Notes: generated from the letters alone by a model not told the origin. DNA of 64,000 bases from Kaistella faecalis (GCF_019195395.1 NZ_CP078067.1:372001-436000), one strand, 5' to 3'; counted from the first letter of the stretch, positions 52,313 through 61,304 are shown. Program-made: numbers and translations.

Positions 52313-52924
52313 CTAATCTTTCTCGTTATACGGCAACCTGTTCTGTATCGATCTTCCCAACGAAATTTCATCGGCATACTCCAATTCATCGCCCACGGAA
52401 ATTCCGCGCGCAATTGTTGAAAAATTTACTTCAAAATTCTTGAATTTTTTATAAATATAATATGCTGTAGTGTCGCCTTCCATCGTAGCGCTGAGGGCAA
52501 AAATTAGTTCTTTCGCAACGCCGTTCTGCAATTTCCTTTCAATCGATGAAATATTGAGTTGGTTCGGTCCGATTCCTTCCATAGGTGAAATTTTTCCGCC
52601 TAAAACAAGATATTTTCCGCGGTACTTTCCTGTATTTTCAATCGCCATCACGTCCCGCACATCTTCTACAACGCAGATAATTTCCTCATTCCGTTTTGGG
52701 TTGGCGCAAATCTCGCAAATTTCAGAATCCGAAAAATTATGACATTCTTTACAGTACTTAATGTCGGTCACCAATTTCTTCAGCGAATCTCCCAGCGCGA
52801 TGGCCTGACTTTCCGGCTGTTTCAGAAGATGCAAAGCCAGCCTCAGCGCTGATTTTCTGCCAATTCCCGGCAGCCCGGAAATCTCTTCAACGGCTTTCGC
52901 CAAAACTTTACTCGGATAGTCCAT
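52313..52924 (-). CDS. recR: Recombination protein RecR
   Basis: 203 residues, normal length. The N-terminal helix-hairpin-helix begins [26 protein letters not shown], then a four-cysteine zinc finger ([16 protein letters not shown]) and a Toprim domain starting [15 protein letters not shown]. It acts with RecF/RecO in gap repair. Its ATG at 52924 is only four bases from an exact -7 box, so the mRNA may be leaderless. Confidence 0.96.
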   Translation of the reverse strand: MDYPSKVLAKAVEEISGLPGIGRKSALRLALHLLKQPESQAIALGDSLKKLVTDIKYCKECHNFSDSEICEICANPKRNEEIICVVEDVRDVMAIENTGKYRGKYLVLGGKISPMEGIGPNQLNISSIERKLQNGVAKELIFALSATMEGDTTAYYIYKKFKNFEVNFSTIARGISVGDELEYADEISLGRSIQNRLPYNEKD

Positions 52925-52928
52925 TCCA

Positions 52929-52936
52929 CAAAAATA
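52929..52936 (-). promoter_or_regulatory. -7 promoter element for recR, very close to the start codon
   Basis: CAAAAATA reads TATTTTTG on the minus strand, with four bases before the recR ATG. The conserved protein start fixes the ATG, so a leaderless transcript is plausible. Confidence 0.45.
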
Positions 52937-52975
52937 AAATTTTATCCCTCAGGATGCAAGTTTCAACCCTTTTAT

Positions 52976-52983
52976 TATCTTTG
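52976..52983 (+). promoter_or_regulatory. -7 promoter element for the LURP-one-like gene
   Basis: TATCTTTG, an exact match, 15 bases before the ATG at 52999. It sits inside the longer reading frame and so supports the downstream start. Confidence 0.6.
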
Positions 52984-52998
52984 GAAAAATTACAGTTC

Positions 52999-53604
52999 AT
53001 GGTCCTGAAAAACTTAAATTATCCCCTTGATTTTAAATTCAAAATCACCACGCTTTCCAGCGATTTTAATATTACCGACAGAAACGGAAATTATGTTGCC
53101 TACGTGCGCCAGAAAATGTTTAAACTGAAAGAGGATGTAATCGTTTTCAATGACGAAACTAAATCTCAGGAACTTTTCAGAATTAAAGCTAACCAATGGA
53201 TTGATTTCAATGCATCCTACGCCATTACCGATCTGCAGTCGGGCAAAATCTTCGGAAATCTCTCCCGTCGAGGAATGCGATCGCTCTGGAAATCACAGTA
53301 CGATATTGCAGACGAAACAAGCGCGACAAAGTACCAAATTAATGAAGACAATGGTTGGATTAAAGTACTGGACGGGATCATTGGCGAAATTCCCGTCGTT
53401 GGAATGCTGACAGGTTATTTCCTGAATCCTTCTTACACGCTAAAAGATAACGCCGGAAAAGAATATTTTAAACTTAAAAAAATGCCTTCACTCTTTGGAA
53501 GAAAATTTCAGCTAGACCGGATTATTGATATTAATGACGAAGATGAATCTCTTGTAGTGCTGAGCTTTTTGATGATGGTTTTATTGGAAAGAGAACGCGG
53601 CTAA
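52999..53604 (+). CDS. LURP-one/tubby-C-like domain protein
   Basis: 201 residues from the ATG at 52999 (MVLKNLNYPLDFKFKI); an upstream in-frame start at 52954 lies before the promoter box. The body is beta-rich with repeated strands (FNITDRNGNYVAYVRQKMFKLKEDVIVFNDE, YAITDLQSGKIFGNLSRRG, YQINEDNGWIKVLDG), the pattern of LURP-one-related / phospholipid-scramblase-like folds. It has a hydrophobic segment GIIGEIPVVGMLTGYFL (about 128-145). Function is unknown. The next gene starts 15 bases later. Confidence 0.65.
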   Translation: MVLKNLNYPLDFKFKITTLSSDFNITDRNGNYVAYVRQKMFKLKEDVIVFNDETKSQELFRIKANQWIDFNASYAITDLQSGKIFGNLSRRGMRSLWKSQYDIADETSATKYQINEDNGWIKVLDGIIGEIPVVGMLTGYFLNPSYTLKDNAGKEYFKLKKMPSLFGRKFQLDRIIDINDEDESLVVLSFLMMVLLERERG

Positions 53605-53619
53605 ACATTTTTAATTTCT

Positions 53620-54120
53620 ATGATAAAACACACCTTATTTTACGCACTCGTTTTTTTATTCATCCAGTCTTGCCAAAAAGAAACAGTAAATCCGAAAGAA
53701 AACAGTATCGTGAATGCTTCGGTTGATCATCAGGAAAAATTATCAGATTCTGTTTCTGCAAAAAAGCCATCTGGATTAGAAAAGTTTCCAATGCCTTCTG
53801 AAGTCGAAGGTTGCTCCTGCTATTTCGCCAAAAACAAAGAAGATTACGAAAACGAGAAATATATTTATGTTGACGATTATGGAAAAAACGCCTTTATAAA
53901 AACGGAAGGAAAAATGATCAAAATCCCCATGCAGGAAGGCGATCTTGACCCGGTGAATTTTGAAAAAAACATAGAGAACAGCGATTTTAAAATCACATTA
54001 AGCGGCAAAAAAATAAATGAAATGGATGAAACTTTAATGTTCCAGGGTGAAATGGCCGTAGAAAATAAAAAAAACGGAAACCAATATTCTACACCCTTTT
54101 ATGGCGAGTGCGGCTGCTAG
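53620..54120 (+). CDS. Small hypothetical lipoprotein
   Basis: 166 residues, not recognised. The signal ends LFIQSC at 13-18, a clear lipobox. The mature part is Glu/Lys-rich and contains two cysteine pairs: CSC after VEG (about 65-67) and CGC at the very end (about 164-166), likely disulfides. YYFAKNKEDYENEKYIYVDDYGKNAFIKTEGKMIKIPM is a beta-rich middle. Co-transcribed with the LURP-one-like gene; terminator follows. Confidence 0.6.
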   Translation: MIKHTLFYALVFLFIQSCQKETVNPKENSIVNASVDHQEKLSDSVSAKKPSGLEKFPMPSEVEGCSCYFAKNKEDYENEKYIYVDDYGKNAFIKTEGKMIKIPMQEGDLDPVNFEKNIENSDFKITLSGKKINEMDETLMFQGEMAVENKKNGNQYSTPFYGECGC

Positions 54121-54141
54121 ATCAGCTTAAATTTAATATTC

Positions 54142-54172
54142 ACGCTTCCGAAAATTCCGGGAGCGTTTTTTT
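54142..54172 (+). terminator. Terminator after the lipoprotein gene
   Basis: ACGCTTCCG pairs with CGGGAGCGT (one G-U pair), followed by a T-run. Confidence 0.8.
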
Positions 54173-54177
54173 ATTCT

Positions 54178-54185
54178 TAAATTTG
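54178..54185 (+). promoter_or_regulatory. -7 promoter element for pepD
   Basis: TAAATTTG, an exact match, 17 bases before the ATG at 54203. Confidence 0.55.
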
Positions 54186-54202
54186 ATTAAAATTATACTT
54201 TT

Positions 54203-55645
54203 ATGGCACTTTCACAATTAGAACCTCAACTGATCTGGAAAAATTTTTCAGCATTAAATGCTGTTCCCAGACCTTCCAAAAAAGAGGAAAAAGTAATAGA
54301 ATTCATTAAAAACTTTGGCGAAAATCTCGGCCTCGAGACCACAGTTGACGAAGTGGGCAATGTTATCATTAAAAAACCTGCAACTGCAGGCATGGAGGAC
54401 CGTAAATCTGTTGTCCTTCAGTCGCATCTTGATATGGTTCACCAGAAAAACAACGATGTAAATTTTGATTTTGATACGCAGGGAATTCAGATGGAAATTG
54501 ACGGCGATTGGGTAAAAGCAAAAGGTACAACACTTGGTGCCGACAATGGCTTGGGCGTTGCCGCAATTATGAGTATTCTCGAAAGCAGCGATATCCCGCA
54601 TCCCGCTCTGGAAGCACTTTTCACAATTGATGAAGAAACTGGAATGACTGGTGCAATGGGGCTGAAACCGGGACAGTTGAACGGTGAAATCCTTTTAAAT
54701 CTTGACACCGAAGAAGATGACGAAATCGATATCGGCTGCGCGGGCGGAATTGATGTAACTGCAACCCAAAATTACGGTTTGGAGAACGCAAGAGGACAGA
54801 TTGTAAAAATTGAAGTGAAAGGTCTTCAGGGCGGCCATTCAGGAATGGATATTATTAAAGGTTTCGGGAACTCAAATATAATTTTGGGGAGACTTCTTTA
54901 TACCGGACTTTATAACCAAAACATCCAGTTGATTTCGATCGACGGCGGTGGACTGAGAAATGCGATTCCACGGGAAGCTAACGCAGTTTTATCCGTTCGT
55001 CATTCAGTAGAATTCATTGAGCAGGTTACTGCTTTGAAAAAAGAAATTCTGGAAGAATTCGCAAGTGTAGAAAAAGATTTACATATCAATATTGAAACGT
55101 TTTCATCTGCTGAAAAAGCTATTTCTGAAGAAGATTCCAGAAAAATTATCTTAGCATTAAAATCCGCACACAACGGTGTGTACAGAATGAGCCCAGATGT
55201 TGAAGATTTGGTAGAATCATCCAATAACATCGCTCGGTTAGAACTGAAGCAGGGCGAACTGAAGATCTTCAATCTCTCCCGATCTTCTGTAGAATCTACA
55301 AAATATGCGGTTGCCGAACAATTGAAATCTGTTTTTGAACTTGCAGGAATGAAAGTGGAATTCAGCGGTTCCTATCCCGGCTGGAAACCAAAACCCGGTT
55401 CCGAAATCGTGAAACTCATGGAAAAAATCTACGAAAAAGATTTTGGGTCAAAACCTCATGTAGTGGCCTGTCACGCAGGCTTAGAGTGTGGAATTATCGG
55501 CGCCAATTATCCAGAGATGGAAATGGTGAGCTTCGGTCCGACGATTCGCGGCGCACACTCACCCGATGAGAGAGCAAATATCCCGTCAGCACAGAAATTC
55601 TGGAAATTTTTAAAAGAAATTCTGGCAGAAATTCCAAAAAAATAA
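54203..55645 (+). CDS. pepD: Aminoacyl-histidine dipeptidase (PepD, M20 family)
   Basis: 480 residues, usual length. Zinc ligands are present in LQSHLDMVHQK (about 73-83), TLGADNGLGVAA (about 112-123) and TIDEETGMTGAMGL (about 143-156, with the catalytic glutamates), plus a late CHAGLECGIIGA with the last histidine. The dimerisation insert (about 190-400) includes EVKGLQGGHSGMDI. It cleaves Xaa-His and related dipeptides in the cytoplasm. Single gene, with terminator. Confidence 0.95.
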   Translation: MALSQLEPQLIWKNFSALNAVPRPSKKEEKVIEFIKNFGENLGLETTVDEVGNVIIKKPATAGMEDRKSVVLQSHLDMVHQKNNDVNFDFDTQGIQMEIDGDWVKAKGTTLGADNGLGVAAIMSILESSDIPHPALEALFTIDEETGMTGAMGLKPGQLNGEILLNLDTEEDDEIDIGCAGGIDVTATQNYGLENARGQIVKIEVKGLQGGHSGMDIIKGFGNSNIILGRLLYTGLYNQNIQLISIDGGGLRNAIPREANAVLSVRHSVEFIEQVTALKKEILEEFASVEKDLHINIETFSSAEKAISEEDSRKIILALKSAHNGVYRMSPDVEDLVESSNNIARLELKQGELKIFNLSRSSVESTKYAVAEQLKSVFELAGMKVEFSGSYPGWKPKPGSEIVKLMEKIYEKDFGSKPHVVACHAGLECGIIGANYPEMEMVSFGPTIRGAHSPDERANIPSAQKFWKFLKEILAEIPKK

Positions 55646-55655
55646 ACTGAAAATC

Positions 55656-55692
55656 AATATCCAATATGCGAAAGTGTTTTGGATATTTTTTT
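55656..55692 (+). terminator. Terminator after pepD
   Basis: AATATCCAA pairs with TTGGATATT, followed by a T-run. Confidence 0.8.
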
Positions 55693-55742
55693 AATAAAGT
55701 TTTAAATCCAGATTTTGTTAACTTTAGTTCAAAATTAAATTT

Positions 55743-56294
55743 ATGCCTGCTGCAAAAATTACTTCCAGAGAAATGCTTTCTATCCTAAAGGTACGTTTTG
55801 AAGCCAATCAAAACCGGCATAAAAATATAAACTGGGCAGAAATCCAGCAAAAGCTCGAAGCCAATCCGAAAAAGCTGGCAGTTCTTCAAAAAATGGAGGA
55901 AACCGGGGGCGAACCCGATGTTGTTGATTTTGATGAGAAGTCCGGCGAATATGTGTTTTTCGACTGCTCTGCTGAAAGTCCGAAAGAAAGAAGAAGTTTT
56001 TGTTACGACCGTGAATCCCTTGACAAAAGAAAAGAAAACAAACCTAAAAACAATGCCCTGGACGCGGCCAGGGAAATAGGAATTGAACTCTTGAGTGACG
56101 AGGAATATCGTTATCTTCAGACTCTGGGCGATTTCGACACCAAGACTTCCAGCTGGCTCGAAACACCTGAAAATATCAGAAAACTGGGCGGAGCAATCTT
56201 TGGAGATTTCCGTTACGGAACGGTTTTCATTTATCACAATGGCGCAGAATCTTATTATGCAGCGAGAGGATTTCGGGGGAAAATGAAAGTTTAG
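55743..56294 (+). CDS. DUF4256 family protein
   Basis: 183 residues, cytoplasmic. The whole protein fits DUF4256: LSILKVRFEANQNRHKNINWAEIQQKLEANPKKLAVLQKMEETGGEPDVV, then SAESPKERRSFCYDRESLDKRKENKP and the end GGAIFGDFRYGTVFIYHNGAESYYAARGFRG. The function is unknown. A near-match promoter box (TAACTTTA) lies upstream. Convergent with the ferredoxin gene, with a repeat-bearing spacer between. Confidence 0.8.
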   Translation: MPAAKITSREMLSILKVRFEANQNRHKNINWAEIQQKLEANPKKLAVLQKMEETGGEPDVVDFDEKSGEYVFFDCSAESPKERRSFCYDRESLDKRKENKPKNNALDAAREIGIELLSDEEYRYLQTLGDFDTKTSSWLETPENIRKLGGAIFGDFRYGTVFIYHNGAESYYAARGFRGKMKV

Positions 56295-56354
56295 GCAAAC
56301 GAGTCGTAGAATTCTCGCTGATTATACAGATTGAGCAGATTACAAACTGATAAA

Positions 56355-56385
56355 AAATCTGCGAGATCCGTGAAATCTGCGAGAT
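56355..56385. repeat. Direct repeat AAATCTGCGAGAT, 18-bp offset
   Basis: The 13-base unit occurs at 56355-56367 and 56373-56385. The surrounding sequence (from about 56320) has further GCAGATT-like motifs and no coding frame. It looks like a decayed intergenic repeat family member. Confidence 0.6.
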
Positions 56386-56418
56386 ACAGCGTATAGAAAA
56401 CCATCACTTAATTGCAAA

Positions 56419-56446
56419 AAAATCCCGAAATAATCTTCGGGATTTT
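56419..56446. terminator. Bidirectional terminator between DUF4256 and the ferredoxin gene
   Basis: AAAATCCCGAA and TTCGGGATTTT pair perfectly around a six-base loop between convergent genes. Confidence 0.85.
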
Positions 56447-56463
56447 ATATTTTAAAATGATGT

Positions 56464-56796
56464 TTATGGATAAGGAGCAATTGCAACCTCCAAACCATCG
56501 ATTTCCTCTGTAATATGAATCTGGCAGCCCAATCTGGAATTATCCTGCACATGAAACGCTTCGGAAAGCATTGCATCTTCCTCATCACCCATTTCTACCA
56601 GTTTTTCTGAACCTTCCAAAACATAAACCTGACACGATGCACACATTGCCATACCGCCGCAAACACCAATAGTTCCTTCTTCCGCAAGCTCGTAAGAACG
56701 GATCACTTCCATCAGGTTCATCGACATATCCGTTGGCGCCACCACTTCATGAGTTTCGCCGTTTCGGTCGGTAATTTTCAAATTGATATCCTGCAT
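56464..56796 (-). CDS. 2Fe-2S ferredoxin, adrenodoxin type
   Basis: 110 residues. The cluster ligands are in GVCGGMAMCASCQVYV (C-x5-C-x2-C) and LGCQI near residue 91. The MQDINLKITDRNGETHEV start and the acidic MGDEEDAML helix are typical of vertebrate-type/ISC ferredoxins. It carries electrons in the cytoplasm. The gene begins six bases after the reductase gene, so the reductase is its probable electron donor. Confidence 0.93.
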   Translation of the reverse strand: MQDINLKITDRNGETHEVVAPTDMSMNLMEVIRSYELAEEGTIGVCGGMAMCASCQVYVLEGSEKLVEMGDEEDAMLSEAFHVQDNSRLGCQIHITEEIDGLEVAIAPYP

Positions 56797-56802
56797 GATT
56801 TC

Positions 56803-57855
56803 TTAATCGATTTTTTTAACAACTGCTTTTTCGGCTTCTTTACGGCTTCCGTCGAAACCGTCAACTCCACTTACTGTGGTATATTTCAGGACGTATTTTT
56901 TGCCCGGATTCAGCATATTATAGACACTTTGGCACATTAACGTCGCTTCGTGGAAACCACATAAAATGAGTTTCAGTTTTCCTGGATAAGTATTGATATC
57001 ACCGATTGCATAAACTCCCGGAATATTGGTCTGATAGTCTAATGCATTATTTACAACGATTGCATTTTTTTCAATATTTAAACCCCAGTTACCCAAATCT
57101 CCCAGTTTCGGTGTTAGTCCGAAAAGCGGAATAAAATAATCTGTTTCAATATCAAAAACTTCCCCATCCTTTTCTACGGTAATTGCGGAAACTTTACCTT
57201 CGCCTTTAATTCCTGTAACTTCAGCAGGCGTTACCAAACGGATTTTACCCTGGTCTTTCAGCGCCTGCACTTTTTCAACAGAATCCAGCGCACCGCGGAA
57301 CTCGTTTCTTCTGTGGATTAAAGTTACTTCGCTTGCGATATTGGCAAGAAAAATACTCCAATCCAGGGCAGAATCGCCGCCGCCGGCAATCACTACTTTT
57401 TTACCGCGGAAATGCTCAGGCTCTTTAATGAAATATTCAACACCTTTTTCTTCGTAATCGGCAATATTGTCGATCACAGGTTTTCTAGGTTCGAAAGTTC
57501 CCAATCCACCAGCAATCGCTACTGCTTTAGCCCGGTGAACAGTTCCTTTATTTGTAATGACTTCAAAAGTTCCGTCTTCAAGTTTTGTTAAAGTCTGTGC
57601 CGTTTCTCCTAAAGTGAATCCCGGCTGAAACTGCTTGATCTGCTCCATCAGATTATCTACAAGATCACCTGCGTTAATAGAAGGAAATCCGGGAATATCG
57701 AAAATAGGTTTCTTTGGATAAAGCTCGGTTAACTGACCGCCCGGTTGAGGCAGCGCATCTATTAAATGACATTTCATTTTAAGTAAACCGGCTTCAAAAA
57801 CTGCGAAAAGCCCTGTAGGTCCCGCTCCTATAATCAATATATCGCTTGTAATCAT
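56803..57855 (-). CDS. Ferredoxin-NADP+ reductase, thioredoxin-reductase-like type
   Basis: 350 residues. FAD motif GAGPTGLFAVFEAGLL (11-26) and NADP motif GGGDSALDW (about 163-171) are intact. There is no CxxC redox centre, which separates it from thioredoxin reductase and matches the TrxR-like FNR group. The end NMLNPGKKYVLKYTTVSGVDGFDG is typical of that group. It moves electrons between NADPH and ferredoxin. Directly upstream of the ferredoxin gene; promoter box 27 bases before the ATG. Confidence 0.9.
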   Translation of the reverse strand: MITSDILIIGAGPTGLFAVFEAGLLKMKCHLIDALPQPGGQLTELYPKKPIFDIPGFPSINAGDLVDNLMEQIKQFQPGFTLGETAQTLTKLEDGTFEVITNKGTVHRAKAVAIAGGLGTFEPRKPVIDNIADYEEKGVEYFIKEPEHFRGKKVVIAGGGDSALDWSIFLANIASEVTLIHRRNEFRGALDSVEKVQALKDQGKIRLVTPAEVTGIKGEGKVSAITVEKDGEVFDIETDYFIPLFGLTPKLGDLGNWGLNIEKNAIVVNNALDYQTNIPGVYAIGDINTYPGKLKLILCGFHEATLMCQSVYNMLNPGKKYVLKYTTVSGVDGFDGSRKEAEKAVVKKID

Positions 57856-57882
57856 CGATGATTTTTAAAAAAATTAATTTTG

Positions 57883-57890
57883 CAAATTTA
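57883..57890 (-). promoter_or_regulatory. -7 promoter element of the ferredoxin reductase operon
   Basis: CAAATTTA reads TAAATTTG on the minus strand, 27 bases before the ATG. Confidence 0.6.
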
Positions 57891-57942
57891 CGAAAAATAA
57901 AAGAACGGCGGATTGCATAATACTGAAAAATATCACTTTAAA

Positions 57943-57970
57943 TACCTTTGAAATCAATGTTCTATATTTG
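57943..57970 (+). promoter_or_regulatory. Two tandem -7 promoter elements for the DUF3108 gene
   Basis: TACCTTTG (57943-57950) and TATATTTG (57963-57970) are both exact TAnnTTTG matches, 20 bases apart, upstream of the ATGs at 57992 and 57998. Either could be the functional one. Confidence 0.6.
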
Positions 57971-57991
57971 TGGCAAATTTTTTGCAAAACC

Positions 57992-58765
57992 ATGTCTATG
58001 AAAAAGATTTTAAGTGTTATTACCCTGCTATTTTTTGCATTGGGGTTCTCCCAAAAACTCGATAATATTCAGCCTGGCGAGGCATTAAATTACCGGATTC
58101 ATTATGGTTTGCTGAATGCCGGAACAGCTACACTAACCACCGTAAAGACTAATTATAAGGGCCAGCCCCATTATTACGTTAAAGGCTACGGCAGAACCAC
58201 TGGTGCGGTGCGCGCTTTCTTTAAAGTTGAAGATAATTACGAAAGTTACATTAATTATAACACCGGATTACCAAGTTTTTATGTGCGTAATGTGCAGGAA
58301 GGTGGCTACACCCAACATCTTGAAGCCACCTTTAACCAGAACAACGGTACAGTATCCCTTACTGATAAAGAGAAAAACACCACGAGAAACCTAAAATCAG
58401 TGAAAGGTGTTCAGGATATGTTATCTGCTTTCTATCATTTGAGAAGTCTGGATTCCACGGATTTGAGAGTTGGCAGTGTAAAGAAAATAAATGTCTGGAT
58501 CGACGATGAAATGTTCCCTTTTCAGATTAAGGTTGTAGGCACAGAAAACATCAAAACAAAATTCGGCACCATCAATACCCTGAAAATCGTTCCGCAGGTA
58601 ATGAGCGGCCGCGTTTTTAAAGACAAGGAAGGCGTTACGCTTTGGGTGAGCAACGACAGAAATTATGTTCCGATCGCCATTAAAGCAGATTTGGTGGTAG
58701 GATCACTGAAAGCAAGTATTGATTCTTTTAAAAATGTGAAATATCCTTTAAACTTTAGGAAATAG
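57992..58765 (+). CDS. DUF3108 family periplasmic protein
   Basis: 257 residues from the ATG at 57992; an ATG six bases later (57998) is equally acceptable. Signal peptide ends LGFSQ (about 20). The sequence is beta-rich and fits DUF3108: QPGEALNYRIHYGLLNAGTATLT, VKGYGRTTGAVRAFFKVEDNYESYIN, and the end VWIDDEMFPFQIKV and GVTLWVSNDRNYVPIAIKADL. The role is unknown; the fold resembles lipoprotein carriers and other envelope proteins. Monocistronic with a terminator. Confidence 0.8.
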   Translation: MSMKKILSVITLLFFALGFSQKLDNIQPGEALNYRIHYGLLNAGTATLTTVKTNYKGQPHYYVKGYGRTTGAVRAFFKVEDNYESYINYNTGLPSFYVRNVQEGGYTQHLEATFNQNNGTVSLTDKEKNTTRNLKSVKGVQDMLSAFYHLRSLDSTDLRVGSVKKINVWIDDEMFPFQIKVVGTENIKTKFGTINTLKIVPQVMSGRVFKDKEGVTLWVSNDRNYVPIAIKADLVVGSLKASIDSFKNVKYPLNFRK

Positions 58766-58782
58766 AACCTTAAAACAATAGT

Positions 58783-58808
58783 AAACCGGCCGATGCCGGT
58801 TTTTTTTA
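58783..58808 (+). terminator. Terminator after the DUF3108 gene
   Basis: AAACCGGC pairs with GCCGGTTT around CGAT, followed by a T-run. Confidence 0.85.
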
Positions 58809-58867
58809 TGACCCGTGTAACAAAAGTTCCTGTTATGGTGTCTTATTCATAACAAACTAACACCGCC

Positions 58868-61294
58868 ATGAAAACCCCGATTATAAGTGCCTTCTACATT
58901 CTTTGTTTCAGTCATCTTTTTTCACAGAATATTGGGGCCGACAGTATCTCAAGAAAAAAAATCACTGCAATTCCCGTTACCCAATCACCAAAGATCGATG
59001 GAATTCTGGACGAAGAAATTTGGAAAAACGCCACTTCAGCAGGCAACTTTATTGAGCGCCGCCCCAATAATGGCAAACCAGCAGATGAATCCTTCCGGTC
59101 AGAAGTAAAAATACTTTATGATGATACCGGAATTTATTTCGGGGCAATACTTTTTGATACCGAACCCGGCAAAATAGCCAAAGAACTCACCGAACGCGAC
59201 AATATTGAAAATGATGATATTTTTGGAGTTACATTAAACGGTTATAATGATCACCAGCAAAGCCTGGAGTTCCTGATAACTCCTGCCGGAGTGCAGGCTG
59301 ATGCAAAACTTACCACCGATTTCGGCGAAGATTTCAGCTGGAATGCCGTATGGTTTTCAGCAGTCCAGATCACTGAAAACGGTTGGGTTGTAGAAATGAA
59401 AATTCCATATTCTGAACTCCGGTTTCCAAAAAAACAGATACAGGAATGGGGAATCAATATCTTAAGATTGGTTAACCGTACAAGCACGACATACGACTGG
59501 AATTTTGTTGACAATAAAAAAGGAAGTTACATGCTGTACGACGGACTTTTAGAAGGTATCGAAAACATTAATCCGCCCACCAGACTCTCCTTTCTTCCTT
59601 ATTTTTCTACCTATTTAAACCATTTTCAGGGAAAAACAACAACCAATTTTAATGGCGGAATGGATTTAAAATACGGCATTAACGATGCTTTTACTCTAGA
59701 TTTAACATTGATTCCGGATTTCGGACAGACTTCTTTTGATAAATCTGTTTTGAATCTCTCTCCTTTCGAAGTACAGTTTCAGGAGCAGCGCCCGTTCTTT
59801 ACAGAAGGGACGGAACTTTTCAGCAAAGGAAATCTTTTTTACTCAAGACGAATCGGGGGAAATCCTTCTGTCTCGCCGATTTTGAATGAAGATGAAATAT
59901 TTGTGGAAAATCCTGATAAAGTAAAATTATTTAATGCGGTGAAAATTTCCGGAAGAACAAATAAAGGGCTGGGAATCGGTTTCTTCAATGCCGTTACCGA
60001 GAAAATGACCGCAGAGATCCGAAACATCAACACCGGAGCTACACGGACAGAAGTAACTGAACCTTGGGCAAACTACAGTGTTTTTGTTCTCGACCAGCGG
60101 TTTCAGGGAAACTCTTCGGTTTCCCTCGTCAATTCAAATGTTACAAGAGACGGAAGTTTTCGAGATGCTAATGTAACAGCGTTACTTTTCGACATCAGAA
60201 ATAAGAAAAACACCTATAGATATTTTGGTGGTACAAAAGCCAGCTTCGTATTAAACGGTGGTACAAAAGCTGGAAACGAGTCCACCGCAGGCTTTAATAA
60301 AGTTTCCGGAACTCACCGTTTTGGTGCCAATTATTTTATGAGAACCAAAGATTACGATATTGGCGATCTGGGATATTACGACAGAACCAACTTCCACAGC
60401 ATCAACACCAATTACTCATACCGTTATCTGCAGCCGAAAGGCGGACTAAATGCTTTGAATTACAATTTAAATGTTTCCCACAACCGAAGACTTGATGAAG
60501 ATTTGTTTACGCAGTTTGTCATTCATAACAGTATTGAAATGCAGACAAAGAAATTTTTCAACTTTGGTGGCGGACTTATGATTTGGCCAATCGGAGAAAA
60601 CGACATTTATGAGCCGAGAACCGCAGGCAGATTCCTGAAAGTTCCAGCAATGATTAACCCGTGGATTTTCATCAATACCGATAACCGCAGGAAATTCCGG
60701 ATCAATACCTATATCGATTATTATGCGTATGATGAAAAAGGCCGTTACCAGTTGATTTATCAGCTGAACCCAAGTTATAAATTCTCGGACAAGCTACGCC
60801 TCTATTATGATGCAAACTTTAATTACCAGAATAACGACCGGGGATTTGTAGGTAAAAACAGCAGTGAAATTTTTATGGGAAATCGCAACCGGTTCACTGT
60901 AGAAAACGGGATCTCCTCACAGTACACCTTTAATAATAAAATGGCGCTGAATCTTTCTTTCCGTCATTATTTTTCTCAGGTTACTTATAAAGGTTTCTCG
61001 ACTTTAAATGCAAACGGAAGCGTTACCGACACCAGCCTTTTCACAGAAAACCGCGACGGAACTTTCAATTCGTGGAATGTCGACTTGCGCTACTCCTGGT
61101 GGTTTGCACCCGGAAGTCAGCTCACTTTACTGTACAGAAATGCTGTAGGAAGCTATTTGGAGGAATCGGGAATCGGCATTAAAGAAAACTTCAACCGATT
61201 ATTTAATGAGCCAATGGTGGATAATATTTCTCTGAAACTGACCTACTATATCGACTACAATCAGGCGAAAAACTGGTTAAAGAAAAAAGGATAA
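58868..61294 (+). CDS. CBM9-like/DUF5916 outer-membrane protein
   Basis: 808 residues. The signal peptide ends HLFSQ (about 20). An N-terminal carbohydrate-binding family 9-like domain (about 35-225) includes PKIDGILDEEIWKNA, ILYDDTGIYFGAILFD, DDIFGVTLNGY and VEMKIPYSELRFP. The rest (about 240-808) is DUF5916, beta-rich with LSPFEVQFQEQRPFFTEGTELF and many amphipathic strands that look like a membrane barrel. It probably sits in the outer membrane; transport or degradation of a polymer is suspected but unproven. Ends just before a terminator shared with pheS. Confidence 0.85.
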   Translation: MKTPIISAFYILCFSHLFSQNIGADSISRKKITAIPVTQSPKIDGILDEEIWKNATSAGNFIERRPNNGKPADESFRSEVKILYDDTGIYFGAILFDTEPGKIAKELTERDNIENDDIFGVTLNGYNDHQQSLEFLITPAGVQADAKLTTDFGEDFSWNAVWFSAVQITENGWVVEMKIPYSELRFPKKQIQEWGINILRLVNRTSTTYDWNFVDNKKGSYMLYDGLLEGIENINPPTRLSFLPYFSTYLNHFQGKTTTNFNGGMDLKYGINDAFTLDLTLIPDFGQTSFDKSVLNLSPFEVQFQEQRPFFTEGTELFSKGNLFYSRRIGGNPSVSPILNEDEIFVENPDKVKLFNAVKISGRTNKGLGIGFFNAVTEKMTAEIRNINTGATRTEVTEPWANYSVFVLDQRFQGNSSVSLVNSNVTRDGSFRDANVTALLFDIRNKKNTYRYFGGTKASFVLNGGTKAGNESTAGFNKVSGTHRFGANYFMRTKDYDIGDLGYYDRTNFHSINTNYSYRYLQPKGGLNALNYNLNVSHNRRLDEDLFTQFVIHNSIEMQTKKFFNFGGGLMIWPIGENDIYEPRTAGRFLKVPAMINPWIFINTDNRRKFRINTYIDYYAYDEKGRYQLIYQLNPSYKFSDKLRLYYDANFNYQNNDRGFVGKNSSEIFMGNRNRFTVENGISSQYTFNNKMALNLSFRHYFSQVTYKGFSTLNANGSVTDTSLFTENRDGTFNSWNVDLRYSWWFAPGSQLTLLYRNAVGSYLEESGIGIKENFNRLFNEPMVDNISLKLTYYIDYNQAKNWLKKKG

Positions 61295-61304
61295 GCAATA
61301 AAAA

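Noticed and set aside
57968-57991. TTG start for the DUF3108 protein
   Set aside because: It lies inside an exact promoter box and would remove the signal peptide from the N-terminus.
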